Below are positions 35,900-47,484 of a stretch of DNA of 64,000 nt, in pieces. Position 1 is the first letter of the stretch; every line of letters starts with the position of its first letter. Below the pieces are notes generated by a model that was given only the letters and a program-made list of their open reading frames with translations, ran no database searches and was not told where the DNA came from. Position numbers and translations under genes: made by a program. Source of the DNA: Aralia elata (Eukaryota > Streptophyta > Magnoliopsida > Apiales > Araliaceae); contig JAVJAP010000135.1 of assembly GCA_034770075.1 (NCBI GenBank), positions 434,001 to 498,000 of the forward strand. The letters are read 5' to 3'.

Positions 35900-35916
35900 C
35901 CTGGCTCTGATACCAA
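35900..35916 (-). promoter_or_regulatory. E4 primer-binding site (initiator Met-tRNA)
   Basis: On the - strand TTGGTATCAGAGCCAGG, one base inside the 5' LTR. It is identical to the E6 site at 57056-57072. Confidence 0.92.
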
Positions 35917-35917
35917 C

Positions 35918-38262
35918 TGTAACGACCCCAAAATTCATACAATTCAACTCCCAACATCGGTCGTTATCAATACATCGTCGTTCTAACTTTACAACAATAC
36001 CCAATATTAAACTTAATAAAAGTGCGGAATAATTTAAACTTTTCTATTACAAATCATTCTCGATCCCAAAATTCTCACCCTTTACATCTAAATATCTTAG
36101 AATCATGTTAATCTCATGATTCGCCTTGTCGAACTTATTATAAAAGTTTACACCTCAATACAACTTTACAACTCAACATAAATACATTTATCAAAAACTT
36201 AACATAATTTAAGTAATAACTTCAACTTAAACATTTAATCTTCATGCATCAATTTGATCCATGTCATTTGTGTAGCACATAACGTTACCTTGTGTCTTTA
36301 ACCTGCAAAAGTGGTTATTTGCAAGAATGAGCTCGACAGCTCAGCAAAATCTAACAGCTTACATACATCACATAACACATAGATAACATGCTCATCATAT
36401 ATATCATAAACATTTGTCTAAACATATCATACAAACTGTATATCAATTACCTAGTAATAAATTGAGTTCCATAACTCAATCAATATTATAACTCAATGGA
36501 CGTTGTCATAAATTGACTTTGTCGTTTCATATATATAACACATAGAATACATCATGTTTTTACATCATAGATTTAAAATAATTAATCATTTAGTTCAATA
36601 ACAAATAGGAACTGAAAGACTTGCCTGGTTCATAGATTACCAATTACCATAATCAGCTTATACTTATCTGCACTTCATGTATCCTACACGATATATATAA
36701 TCATGCACAATATTTATTAGGCACATAGCAATACTTAGTATTAACTCTACTTTACATTTCATAATCCTTCATTTTATTCTCTATTCAATAATATCATTTT
36801 AATATCTCAATTAATACATTAGTCGAAACTTTAGACATGCATAGGGTAACATAGCATGGCCACAAGAAATTTTTTTTTTTTTATCACCGTCGGGGCGGTG
36901 GATTTCCTCTACAAAATGCCGTCGGGGCGAGAAATGCAGTATAGTTCTACCGCCGGGGCGAGCCGACTGCCGGGGCGACGTTCCTAGTACAATTTCACCG
37001 CTGGGGCGGTGAACCTGACACTTGACTTCTGCAGTTCGCGAACTGCAGAATATTCAAAGCCAAAAACTCCAAATTTCTTCATTTTAACAACAAATTAAAA
37101 TTACCCAATCACTATAACTCAAATATGATCATTACCCAAACCTTCTAGCACGATTTTAACATCTTAAACAACTTAAACAACCAATTTAAAGGCTTTAAAA
37201 AATCACAATTCATACTAGTTTTGCAAACTTTTACAAATTCAGCGCAATCAATCGCTACGAATTCGTTTCTCAGCCAAATTAGTCCGTTCAACTTTCGTTG
37301 TTTTCGTTTTTAAACGCATAATAACAATCTATCATCAATTTACAAATCAACATGCAATTCAAACATAAATTTTCATACATTTAAGCCATATCCATATTTT
37401 TCTTCTCTGTAAATTTTTAAACTCTAATTAAACATAGTTTCATGGATTTAATTACTCTAAATCACATATAGATCATATAAAATACATTTATTCATGCTTA
37501 CAAACATCTAACATCAATTTTATTAACAATTAACCATACAATTTAATTTACAGAAAACTCAAAATGTACATTCATGTAAATATTAAAGAAGAACATAATC
37601 AAATACTTTTAATTTAAGGATTACCTTTGATAAGATGCTAGATTATGCAATAAAGATGAATGGATTTCCTTTTTCAATTTTCTCAAACTCTCTCTTTTTC
37701 TCTTTGTATCTCCAACTTAGCCAAAAATAAGAATTGCTCAATAGAAAATACGTTAAACTTAATTTAATGAGTGGGTGTCAGTTAGTAACTGACACTAACC
37801 CCCACTAAGGCCTCATTTGGCCAATTCCTTTATCTTCCCTTCTAGTTTATTTTAATAACTTGCTTACAATATAGTTTAATGTCACATATTTAGTCAATTA
37901 AATAATCTCATTTAATTCAATTAAATAAAATAGAATATTATCACATTAAATCACATAGTCTCATAATTAAAATTCTCATTTATTGATCATGAAAAATTAT
38001 TCAATTTCTAATTAATTATTAATTAATTAGAAATAATATTATACTTATTTAAATAATGTATTTAATCGAATAAACTCAATTAAATACATACTTTGAAAAT
38101 AAAAATTCTCCACATTAATTTAACTAATGTAACACATATAATTAAATTAATCTACCATAAATTCACCAATTAATTATTTAATTTAATAATTAAATCATCG
38201 AAAAATATTTATTTAATTCAATAAATATTTTGAATTAAATTACAAAAATCTCGTTCGTCACA
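35918..38262 (-). repeat. E4 5' LTR
   Basis: About 2.35 kb. It contains a GC-rich block at 36888-37015 with several CGGGGCG words, then the 24-bp palindrome at 37027-37050, and the inverted repeat at 37775-37795. An extra AACTTAAAC copy occurs near 37168 compared with the other LTR. It ends before TSD TCCAT. Confidence 0.92.
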
Positions 38263-38612
38263 TCCATGATAAATTTTACTGACCTTCTAGTATCCTTCTG
38301 GGGTTATGCCCTAGAAACGGCTGCATACCTACTTAACAAGGTACGTACCAAATCCATCCCAGATACCCCATATGAGATATGGACAGGGAGGAAACCTATT
38401 CTTAAGCATGTTAAGACTTGGGGTTGTCCAGCTTATGCCAAAAGGTTTGAGCATGATAAGCTGAAGACTAGATCCGATAAGTGTAGATTTGTGGGATATC
38501 CTAAAGAAAGTTTAGGATATTATTTCTATCATCCTACTGATCAAAATGTGTTTGTTGCGAAACATGCTGCCTTCTTGGAAAACGAGTTTATCCTTGAAGG
38601 GGTCAGTGGGAG
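38263..38612 (+). pseudogene. E3 integrase, C-terminal part
   Basis: Resumes the Copia integrase after E4: FWGYALETAAYLLNKV, then KTWGCPAYAKRF and DKCRFVGYPKESLGYYFYHP, the usual C-terminal region of Copia integrase. The frame is open until GVSGS, where E5 is inserted. The final GGGAG (38608-38612) is the E5 TSD. The protein continues at 42278. Confidence 0.9.
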
Positions 38613-41600
38613 TGTGACACCCCCAAATTCAGGTACCAATACTTCGAATTTGGTGCTCACGATAAAGTACATCCATACACCTCTAAACAACATAAATTAA
38701 CTAATGCGGAAATAAATAAACATATGTTGTTCATTACAAAAGGTTTACTATGGTCCCAAGGTCTATAACCTTAAATAAATACATCGCAGAATACATTAAT
38801 AATACAAAACTATTCCGCGATTACATAATGGGATAGTACATATAACTATTTATTAAGCTTTCCTTTGCCTTTGCTCGCTTTGGAACTCTTCGGCTTAACT
38901 GCAATAGGTTCATGATATAGCAAGAGTGAGCAACTACTTTGCCCAGCAAGTTTAAAATGAATACAGAAGATATATCATGAATGAATGAGAATAATAGCCG
39001 CATAGATCAACAATTTATGAACATCGATGAAGTAGCTGAAATGACATAATCAAAGTTCAAATGAAACAATGAATATTAATTATTTACTGCTGAGTGGTCC
39101 AACCGGCCATGAACATTTGGCCAAAGAGTCAATCATACAACTAACTCTTTTAAAACCTGGCCCCGTCAGTTGTACTCGAGGGGATCAGCCTCTCGTACAC
39201 CATGTATATGCATAACATTTAACTCTGACTACATCGAATAACCGACACATTAAAATCCCCTACATAAGGGTTGCTCTCTCAGTACAAGAATCTGCACCAA
39301 CAATCGGTTTGGATAGCTTTTAAAATAATAACATGTACGTGTCTAGCCGAAACAAGTGGCGTAGACTATTCCCTTAAACAGTTCGTGAATGAACAACTTA
39401 AACGTTTCACAGTCCAACAACAGGTATTGAATTTGAATGCACAAGGTGCGAATATCAATAATTATCTTTGAGGTGGAATAATTTGCAATAATTAATCCAA
39501 TAACATAACTTGAAAGTAATAGCTCAATTTGAGTAGTGAAACTTGCAACAATATAACATTTGTATAAAATAGGAAACCTGCTCAAGTATAATTCGAGTAA
39601 GGTTAGGGAAACTTGCTCACTAAATAACTTAAGTTAGGATAAGAAACTTGCAACAAGATACAATACTTGCTCAAATATAATTTTGAGTAAGGTAAGAAAC
39701 TTGCATTCAATATGTAGAAAGAATGAAGTTAGGGAACTTGTCTGAAGCGCTGCTACAATATTACAACACACGCTCCTTAATATCCTACACAATTAGATAC
39801 ATGTTCACATAACAATTAGTCACGTACTGGATACCAAATAATGGTCTATACTACTCTATAATGTTTCATTCTTATTAGAAACATAATGTTAAACAAGATT
39901 ATACACACTAGTTATGGCGTTACGACGCTTGCATGTCTGTACGCCAAACTTGATTATTCGAACGCCCAGGCGACACGCATTTGCGTACGCCTAACATGCC
40001 CATTCAATTTATCAAATACTCATTGGTTAATACTAAGTATCATTATAATTCATAACATTTGTGTTTTAGAACTTATAACATCATTTTACATTGTCGGGAG
40101 CATTACATGTGCTTACGCGCATGCCCGACACCCTCCGATTGCCCCTAATTTCATATCAATCCCATAAATGGCCAATTTAGACCATGCTACAGACCTCAAA
40201 TTGAAAAACTTAAAGAACAAAAGTTGTAGTTCTATTCGTTCTCTTTCCGAATCATCTTGAATCACCACAATCCGAGTTCGTATGACAAAGTTATGTCCAT
40301 TTTACTAAAGGACGTCGAAGTTGTTTGCACAGTCTCTTGTCCAGCGCCTTAGGCTCTCAAAATCTCCTATGGGCAGCGCCTAAAGCGCTCTCTCACAGTA
40401 GCTGGACTCGTGGCCAGCGCCTAGCCAGCGTCTTAGGTGCTCGGCCTGAGTCTCCGACCCGTTTTGCTTCCCGGAATGCTCTATTTTTTGTGTTCTAGAC
40501 CTATCTTGCTTCCAACCACCATAACTCCCTCAATACACGTTCAAATTGGTCTGTTCCAGACTCTATGGACTCCTAAGACATAGGGCTACAACATATCAAA
40601 AATTCAGAGTTATCCATTAAAATTAACATGGCCAAATCTTAGGCCAAAGTATCAAGTCATGCTATATTTTCGTGTTCTTGGTGTTCTTGGTGTTCTTCAC
40701 TAAAATTGTCACCAAATCTTTGTTTTAACACCTTTTTACTCGATTCCAGTTGGGTTAACTTTGTAACCCTTGGAACTACAATATGACAACAACAAATAAA
40801 CACAACAAGCAAGGAATCATAGCTTTACAGTCCTCTAAATTCGTCCAACAGTCCATATTGTCCAAAAAGTCCATTGTTCTTCATGTTCTTCATCCTCCTT
40901 AAGCATACGTACGGGTTTATTGCGTTTTTGTTCCACTTTGATGTTATTAATGGCTTATGTAACCTCTTAACAACATATATAAACATCCAACACAAACAAA
41001 AACAACAAGAATCGCCACAAGAACCAACTCACAAGCACAAAAGCTTATAACCCATGAAAACTTTGAAAAAACCTCAACCAAATCAAATGGAATGGATTGA
41101 GTTAAAGTTTTACCTTTTGTAGCTACCTCTTAGATGGTAGAACTCCTTTAGAGCTTTGTTAGAAACTCTCCTCAACCTCCTTGAGTTCTCCCGAAGCCTT
41201 TACTTCAAGTTAGCTCACACCCACTTCTTTCTCTCTCTAGAAGTTTTGAAGGTTGAAGATGAAGATGGTGAACATGGTGTAGATGCTTAGCTTGCTATTC
41301 CTTCTTCCTCCTTGCTCAAAACCCGAACCTATCCCTCTCTCAATATGCTCTCTAGCTCACTTTGTGAATGGATGAGTTTGTGAAGAAAACTTGGTTCTCA
41401 TATTCTCCTTTTCTTCTTCTTCTCCGAACCTTTCTCTTCTCCTTCCTTATTTTCTGCAGCAACTTAGAAATAGAATGGGACACGGGAGAATGGAATGTGG
41501 GGAATGAAGATGAAGGTGGAGATGGTGCAAGGTTGCTATAGCTCTCCTCCTTCTTTCTTACTCTCTCTTGCAATATTCAGATTTTCTAACTTCCAAACTC

Positions 41601-42277
41601 TTTCTCTCTCTATTTGCTCTCTCTCCCTCTTAGAAATTCTGCTGAAATTGGAAATGGAGAGTAGGTCTTCTAGGTGCCTTGGAAAGAGATGGGAGGAATA
41701 TTGGAGAGCTCAAGGCATTTTTCTAAGTTGGACAACTAAATGTTTGGCATGCTTGTGTTTGGGAAATGAATCTACCAACACTTGGTCTCCTCCCCTCCCA
41801 ACCGTGCACTCCCCTCTCTCTTACACCAAAAATGCTGATTTTTTGTGCCCACATCCCACATGGGTCAAGTCTTGGGTCATGGGTTGGGTCATGGGTTTAG
41901 GTCACCATTAAAATCACTTGGGCTTCTAACTTGATTCCCATTGGGCTCCCATAAATCCTACACTTGGATTATTAATTCATTGCCTAAATGGGTTGGCAAT
42001 AATTAGGAAAATCGAAGTCACCCGAGAAGACGTCTCTAGATGAAAAGTCCCCACGTGAATTATAACTCGCGAATAGAGATTTAGCGATGCTACGCAAAAA
42101 TCAAATATTTCGCTTAAACACAACTATAACACGTAAAATTTCATGTATTCACTTAATCCAGGTTGTCACCCAACCTTTAAACACGTAACACAAAAATAAT
42201 ATTAATAAAATATAATATATTTATTAATATTCAAAAGTTCAAATTACAAGGTAAATTCAAAATTCCCGGTCGTTACA
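38613..42277 (-). mobile_element. E5: solo Gypsy LTR
   Basis: A single 3665-bp sequence with TGTGACACCCCC at one end and GTCGTTACA at the other, flanked by GGGAG on both sides (38608-38612 and 42278-42282). Size, ends and internal landmarks (GTGAGCAAC, GGTTTGG, TCTAGCCGAAACAA, the GCCC...CACGC block, CTCCTTAAGCATACG) match the 3.7-kb LTRs of E6, but it is clearly another subfamily. There is no polypurine tract, primer site or coding sequence, so it is what remains after recombination between two LTRs. The strand is inferred from similarity to E6. Open frames such as 41495-41911 look incidental. Confidence 0.87.
40345..40465. repeat. GC-rich CAGCGCCT repeats in E5
   Basis: Several spaced copies of CAGCGCCT or CAGCGTCTTAGG in about 120 bp of otherwise AT-rich LTR. 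It lies at the place where E6 has its own, unrelated GC-rich block. Confidence 0.8.
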
Positions 42278-43456
42278 GGGAGTAAGATATATCTTGAAGA
42301 AGTTCAAGAACCACAAAATACTACGGATGAAAGTCAGGTACCTGACCAAGTAGAAGAACCTACTGTACCACTACCTATTCGTAAATCTGGAAGAGTACCG
42401 AAGATACCTGATAGGTATGGATTCATCATAGAGGATGATGATAAGGTACGCATCATAGATGATGATGATCCCTTAACTTACGAAGAGGCTATGAGTAGTG
42501 AAGACTCAGAGAAATGGCTAGAAGCCATGAAATCCGAGATGGACTCCATGTATGAAAACCAAGTATGGACTTTAGTTTCACCACATGAGGGAATTAAGCC
42601 TATTGGGTGTAAATGGGTCTTTAAGAAAAAGACTGGAGCAGATGGCAAGGTAGAGACCTATAAGGCCCGACTGGTTGCAAAAGGTTTCAAACAAAGACAA
42701 GGAGTTGACTATGATGAAACCTTCTCACCAGTAGCTATGCTCAAGTCCATTCGGATTTTACTTGCAATTGCATCTTATTATGACTACGAGATCTGGCAAA
42801 TGGACGTGAAAACGGCCTTCCTCAATGGAGAGCTTGAGGAGAATGTATATATGATACAGCCAAAGGGTTTTGTTTCAACGGTTGGAACAAACCAAGTTTG
42901 TAAGCTACAACGATCCATTTATAGATTGAAGCAAGCTTCTCGAAGATAGAACATCTGTTTTGATGAGATAACCAAAAGGTTTGATTTTATCAAAAATGAG
43001 GATGAACCTTGTGTGTACAAGAAGGTTAGTGGGAGCACTGTTTCATTCCTTGTATTATATGTTGATTATATATTACTGATAGGGAATGATGTTCCTATGC
43101 TACAGTCGATCAAAATTTGGTTATCTAAACACTTCTCCATGAAGGACTTGGGTGAGGCATCCTATATTTTGGGGATAAAGATCTATAGATATAGATCTAA
43201 AAGGATGATTGGCTTGACCAAAGGAAAGTACATTGACTCGATGCTAAAGAAGTTTAGTATGGAAGATTCCAAGAGAGGTCTCATGCCGATGAGCCATGGA
43301 ATACATCTCTCCAAGAAACAGGCCTCAAAGACACCTGAGAAGAGAGACCGAATGAGTAAGATTCCTTATGCTTTAGCAATAGGATCTATCATGTACGGTA
43401 TGATATGTACTAGACCAGATGTCGCTGATGCACTTAGTGTAACAAGCAGATATTAG
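42278..43456 (+). pseudogene. E3 linker and reverse transcriptase
   Basis: The frame resumes after E5 with an acidic linker and then RT: EKWLEAMKSEMDSMYENQVW, GCKWVFKKKTGADG, KARLVAKGFKQRQGVDYDET, WQMDVKTAFLNGELEE and YRLKQASRR. TAG at 42947-42949 interrupts where the family has Trp. After it comes FLVLYVDYILL: the second Asp of YVDD is Tyr (43067-43069), which abolishes catalysis. The segment ends at TAG 43454-43456 (SRY-stop-SNPG). By family, this enzyme makes element cDNA. Apart from these point changes it is the best-preserved Copia RT here. Confidence 0.92.
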
Positions 43457-44044
43457 TCGAATCCAGGAGAAGAGCATTGGAAGGCAGTGAAAAATATCCT
43501 AAAGTACTTGAGAAGAACTAAGGATGTATTTCTTGTCTACGGTGGGTCTGAATTGAAACTAGAGGGCTATATAGACTCAAGTTTTCAAACGGACCAAGAT
43601 GACAGTAAATCCGTTTCACGGTACGTGTTTACCTTAAACGGTGGCGCAGTGAGTTGGAAACGTTCCAAGCAGCAAACATTTGTTGATTCAGTGATAGAGG
43701 CAGAGTACATAGCTGCAAGTGAAGCTACAAAGGAAGCTGTTTGGATGAAGAAGTTCATAACTGAACTTGGAGTGGTTTCTAGCATTAGAGGAGTTGTACC
43801 TTTATTCTGTGACAACACCGAAGCTGTTGCGCAGGCTAAGGAACCCAGGTCTCATCAGAAATCCAAACACGTGTTGCGGCGGTTTCATTTGATTAGAGAG
43901 ATCATTGAAAGAGGAGATATCACCCGGGAGCGTGTGGACTCTCAAGACAACATTGCAGATCCATTTACTAAAGCTTTAACACAACAACAGTTTGATCGTC
44001 ACTTAGAGAAGATGGGTATTAGATACCATGGCGATTGGCTTTAG
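43457..44044 (+). pseudogene. E3 RNase H domain
   Basis: Open from 43487: KNILKYLRRTKD, GYIDSSFQTDQDDSKS with the first catalytic Asp, EAEYIAASEATKEAVW with the Glu, LFCDN with the next Asp, then KHVLRRFHLIREIIERGDI and NIADPFTKAL. The stop at 44042-44044 is the natural end of pol, followed by the polypurine tract. RNase H removes the RNA strand from the RNA-cDNA hybrid. This domain is intact by eye but is cut off from an active RT by stops. Confidence 0.92.
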
Positions 44045-44045
44045 T

Positions 44046-44058
44046 GCAAGTGGGAGAT
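44046..44058 (+). promoter_or_regulatory. E3 polypurine tract
   Basis: GCAAGTGGGAGAT lies right after the pol stop and directly before the 3' LTR start TGAAAGTAATACGC. Confidence 0.88.
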
Positions 44059-45880
44059 TGAAAGTAATACGCACACAAGCCAATTATATTTGATATGATG
44101 TAGCATATACTTTGTAATCTTATTCATTTATTAATAAAAGAATTGATTTTCTTAAAAGGCATTTTATATTATCTACATAGTGTTGTTATATTAAATGTGA
44201 TAAACCCATAGTTTTGAGCAATACTTTTAAAATCATGATGGTGATCATGCTAATGAGATCTAAATTCTAGATAGCTCACAAACTAAAATCGTTCCTAATC
44301 GTTGGATTACTAAAAAGGGGATTAGTGAATTCGGATAGATTAGTACATACGTTGCTTGCTCTTAGGAAGAGGATGATTGATCTTATAATCATTTGTGTGG
44401 AGACACTAAAGCAAGTATATAGGTGCTTATTGGAGAATAAGTTCACTGAACGTGGCTCGCTAAGGAATACCTAATGGAGTTTTACTCGCCTGTCAATAGG
44501 AATTCCTCTAGTGATAGTAGTACAAGTGATCATTGGACTTGAGATCATCATGGTATCTTGTGTATGATGAGTTATACTTTGACATGTCCCTTAAGACCTT
44601 TAGGATATATCAAAGGGTATGATTGGGTATAATAAGTTGTACATGGAGATAGGTGAATGGTCAACAAAGAAATCTACCTCATCTAGTAAAAGATGTGAAT
44701 GTCCTATGTGATTCGATAAATGACAACTCAGTAGTCCTTGGTCAAGGCAGAATGAAATTAGAATGGAGTTTCAAATTTGCATTATTTAGAGTTGTGCATT
44801 TGGGAATCGAAATACATATAATTAAATAAAATAAGACTTGACAGTAAATCCATGTCTTATATTTAATTGGGACATTGTATGGTAGAAGGATTGAATTGTA
44901 CGGTAACTATTCACTAAAAAGTTCTTTTGTGATTAATGTTGAAATCTATATTATCTGAAAAGTCGTTGATCGCTAAGGGGGCTTACCCTTATTGTAGAAT
45001 AAATATTATTTATTTAAATGAATTAAATAGTTTAATTTATTTATTTAAATAAGATTAGAATTGTTCTAATTGATTTATTCACAACCGGTTTAATATGGAG
45101 AACCTAAAGGGTCACACCGCAAAAGGAAAATATTTATTTAATAACTAAATGACATAATTGTAATAATAAGTTAAGTGTATTTAATTTAGTCTATGGAGAT
45201 AGAATAAATTAAATAGCTTAATATTTATTATTTAATATTTTGAAAATATTAAATATAAATTAATAAGAAGAGTCTTATTATTATTATTACTATTACTATT
45301 ATTTAATTCCTAATATGGATTGAGAATTAATTAATAGAAGTACTCTCACATGAATTCTTAATTGGATTAGGAGCATAATTAATTAAAGGAGTTTAATTAT
45401 AATAGAAACACTAATCCTAAATAGTTTAGGGAAGGGTTATTCCTACATCTATAAATAAAAGGAGTCTTATCGTAGATTAGGGTTACGCACTCTTGCATTA
45501 GATTGTGGAGAGTACTTGCAATTTCTATAGAGATAGAAACTAGGGTTTTGCCAATACCCAACTTCTTGAATACCTATTCTTCCTTGGTGGATCACCTCTA
45601 GAGGCCAAACACTTGGGTGGCTAACGTTGATCAAAGGAAGGAATCTCATCGGTGGAATTCAAGGAGAATACGAAGGACTAGGAGTTGAACTTGTACCCGA
45701 AGAAGCTTTGATCTACGAGGGTATAATTTCTTAATCTCTATCTCTTTCGTTTAATTGATAATTGAACACAAGGATAGATCATGGTGATGGTTTGTATTAA
45801 AATTTTAAAATCCGTTTTATCACGCTTCCGCCCTATTTGTGTAATTAGATTGCATGCTTGCGTAATATACAAAGCTAACA
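44059..45880 (+). repeat. E3 3' LTR
   Basis: About 1.82 kb, from TGAAAGTAATACGC to CAAAGCTAACA, followed by TSD GAATG (45881-45885). It is the reference for reading the split 5' LTR. It includes the TTA/ATT trinucleotide run at 45277-45303, which is the breakpoint of the tandem array in the 5' copy. Confidence 0.93.
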
Positions 45881-46770
45881 GAATGTATGCTAAAATGTTG
45901 TTAAATTACAAATTTTATTTATAGAATTTTACAAATGTCTAATTCACTATCACTGCGAAGCATATTGAATGCTAATAAGTTAACTGGACCGAATTATAAG
46001 GATTGGTTAAGGAATTTTAGAATAGTTCTCACGCCTGAAAAGCTATCTTATATCCTTAATTCGCCAGTCCCTGCAACTGTTGCAGAAATAGCCTCTGAGG
46101 AAGAGATTGCTACTTTTAGAAAGTGGCAAGATGATGCAACCGTGACTCAATGCATCATGCGTGGATCCATGAGTAACGAGCTTCAGCGTCAGCATGAAAC
46201 TCTAGATGCTCCTATTATACTCCTACACCTCAAGGAGTTGTATGGTGAGGAAAGTAGGACTGCTAGATATCAGATATCTAAGAAGCTCTTTCGATCTAGA
46301 ATTGACCGATGGCACTACAGTACAGACAGATGTTCTCAAAATGATCATTCTGATTGAACAATTAGGACAATTGAGTTTTGTAATGGATGGAGAGTTGAGA
46401 CAATATCTGATCTTGTAATCACTTCCGGACTCTTTCTAACAATTTGTTGTGAATTTTCACATGAACAAGTTAGATTCCAGTCTACCTGAGTTGCTTAAAC
46501 ATGATGAAAACTACAAAGATTCACTTTCTAGCCAAGAAAAACCAAGTCTTACTAGTAGACGAGTCTTCCAAGAAAAGGAAGAGGACCAAAGGATCTTCTA
46601 AAAAGAAGAAAAACTCAAAGAAGGCAAAAGTAAAGGCAAATATAAAGGATAATAACATGAAAAATGATGCGGATAGTAAAAGAGTTTGCTTCCACTGTAA
46701 TAAGCCTAGACATTGAAAAAGAAACTGCAAGGAGTATCTTGTAGAAGCTAACCAGAAGAAGCTTAGTGAA
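45881..46770 (+). pseudogene. E0 gag, frameshifted
   Basis: After TSD GAATG the E0 leader ends (TATGCTAAAATGTTG) and gag starts at ATG 45935: MSNSLSLRSILNANKL, NYKDWLRNFRIVL, SEEEIATFRKWQDD, SMSNELQRQHETLDAP. Unlike E1 and E2, E0 has no stop at codon 15, and the first frame is open to 46357. A frameshift follows near 46300. The zinc knuckle near 46690-46730 reads CFHCNKPRH then TGA then KRNC, so Gly and Trp are lost. The lysine-rich segment just upstream (46560-46660) is family-typical. Confidence 0.87.
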
Positions 46771-47484
46771 GCTTCGGTTACAGATACACGTTTGTTCATG
46801 ATTGAAATAAATTTTTCTCTAAGTCAAGGTTCTACTTAAGTATTGGATACCGGCTGTAGTTCTCACATATGCAATACGATATAGGAACTAAGCAGAATTA
46901 GAAAGATAAACAAAAGGAAGTAATCCTGCATGTGCAGAATAGAGCAAAGGTTGCTGCATTAACCGTAGGAACTTATAGTTTAGCATTGCCTACAGGCAAG
47001 TTTATTAATTTAATAAGTTATTATTATGTTCCAGTTCTCATTAGAAACATTATTTCTTTCCGTTGTTGGACAAGGAAGGATCTTGTATTATATTTAAGAC
47101 TAATTGTTGCTCTATTTATAATGATAATATTTTGTTTATAACTGGAAGATTACTTAATGGACTTTATATACTTGACTTGCATGAAAAATATTTTGCAAAT
47201 TAAACAAACTAGTAAAAGAAAAGAGATGATTATTCAAAAGTTGAATATGTGTATTTGGCAAAATACAAGTCTGATTTATTTGAAAGGTTCAAAGAATTCA
47301 GAAGCAAAACAAACTAGCAAAGTATAAGGATTCTTTGATCGGATTGAGGAAGGGATACTTTAGTAAAGAATTTTCGTTACTCTCAAAGATAATGGTATTT
47401 TCTTAAAATGGACACCTCCTGATACGCAATAATTGATTGGTGTATCTAAAAGGAGAAATGGTACCTTGTTGGACATGGTGCAGT
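46771..47484 (+). pseudogene. E0 protease and integrase remnant
   Basis: The protease motif DTGCSSHICN is encoded at about 46848-46877, after TAA in place of the Trp before VLD. Downstream, about 47216-47265, the protease tail joins the Y-L-x-KYKSDLFERFKEF segment, the same internal deletion as in E1 and E2. The shared TGA (47336-47338), TAA (47430-47432) and Lys for catalytic Glu (47448-47450) follow. The sequence stops at GGACATGGTGCAGT, where E6 is inserted; E1 shows the uninterrupted continuation (CCATAATGATTTTACC). RT and RNase H of E0 would lie to the right of E6, outside the window. Confidence 0.88.

Larger units (their letters stand above)
30494..38262 (-). mobile_element. E4: non-autonomous Gypsy-like LTR element
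   Basis: TSD TCCAT at 30489-30493 and 38263-38267. LTRs 30494-32750 and 35918-38262 begin TGTAACGACCCC and end GTTCGTCACA on the + strand. The primer site next to the right-hand LTR and the polypurine tract next to the left-hand one set the orientation as - strand. The internal part (32751-35917, about 3.2 kb) encodes no gag or pol. Its two edges match those of the chromodomain Gypsy element E6, and it retains the last codons of a chromodomain, so it is a deletion derivative of a chromovirus. It splits the integrase of E3. Confidence 0.92.
19293..45880 (+). mobile_element. E3: Ty1/Copia retrotransposon, + strand, multiply interrupted
   Basis: The GAATG TSD at 19288-19292 and 45881-45885 marks the ends, and the flanking E0 sequence rejoins as AAAGATGAATGTATGCTAAAATG. 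Own parts: 5' LTR (19293-20505 and 28452-28863, split by the tandem array), gag 28920-29508, protease 29511-29945, integrase 29946-30493 and 38263-38612, RT-RNase H 42278-44044, 3' LTR 44059-45880. E4 and E5 are inserted inside. The end of the 5' LTR, the primer site and almost all the leader are deleted, so the element cannot be copied. It is the only Copia copy here whose integrase keeps all catalytic residues. Confidence 0.93.

Noticed and set aside
41495..41911. 138-residue open frame on the + strand
   Set aside because: Lies wholly within solo LTR E5, in a CT-rich region, with no domain. The corresponding E6 LTR region has no matching frame.
38613..42277. Complete small element rather than solo LTR
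   Set aside because: Size and order of landmarks match a single E6-type LTR, and there is no primer site or polypurine tract inside.
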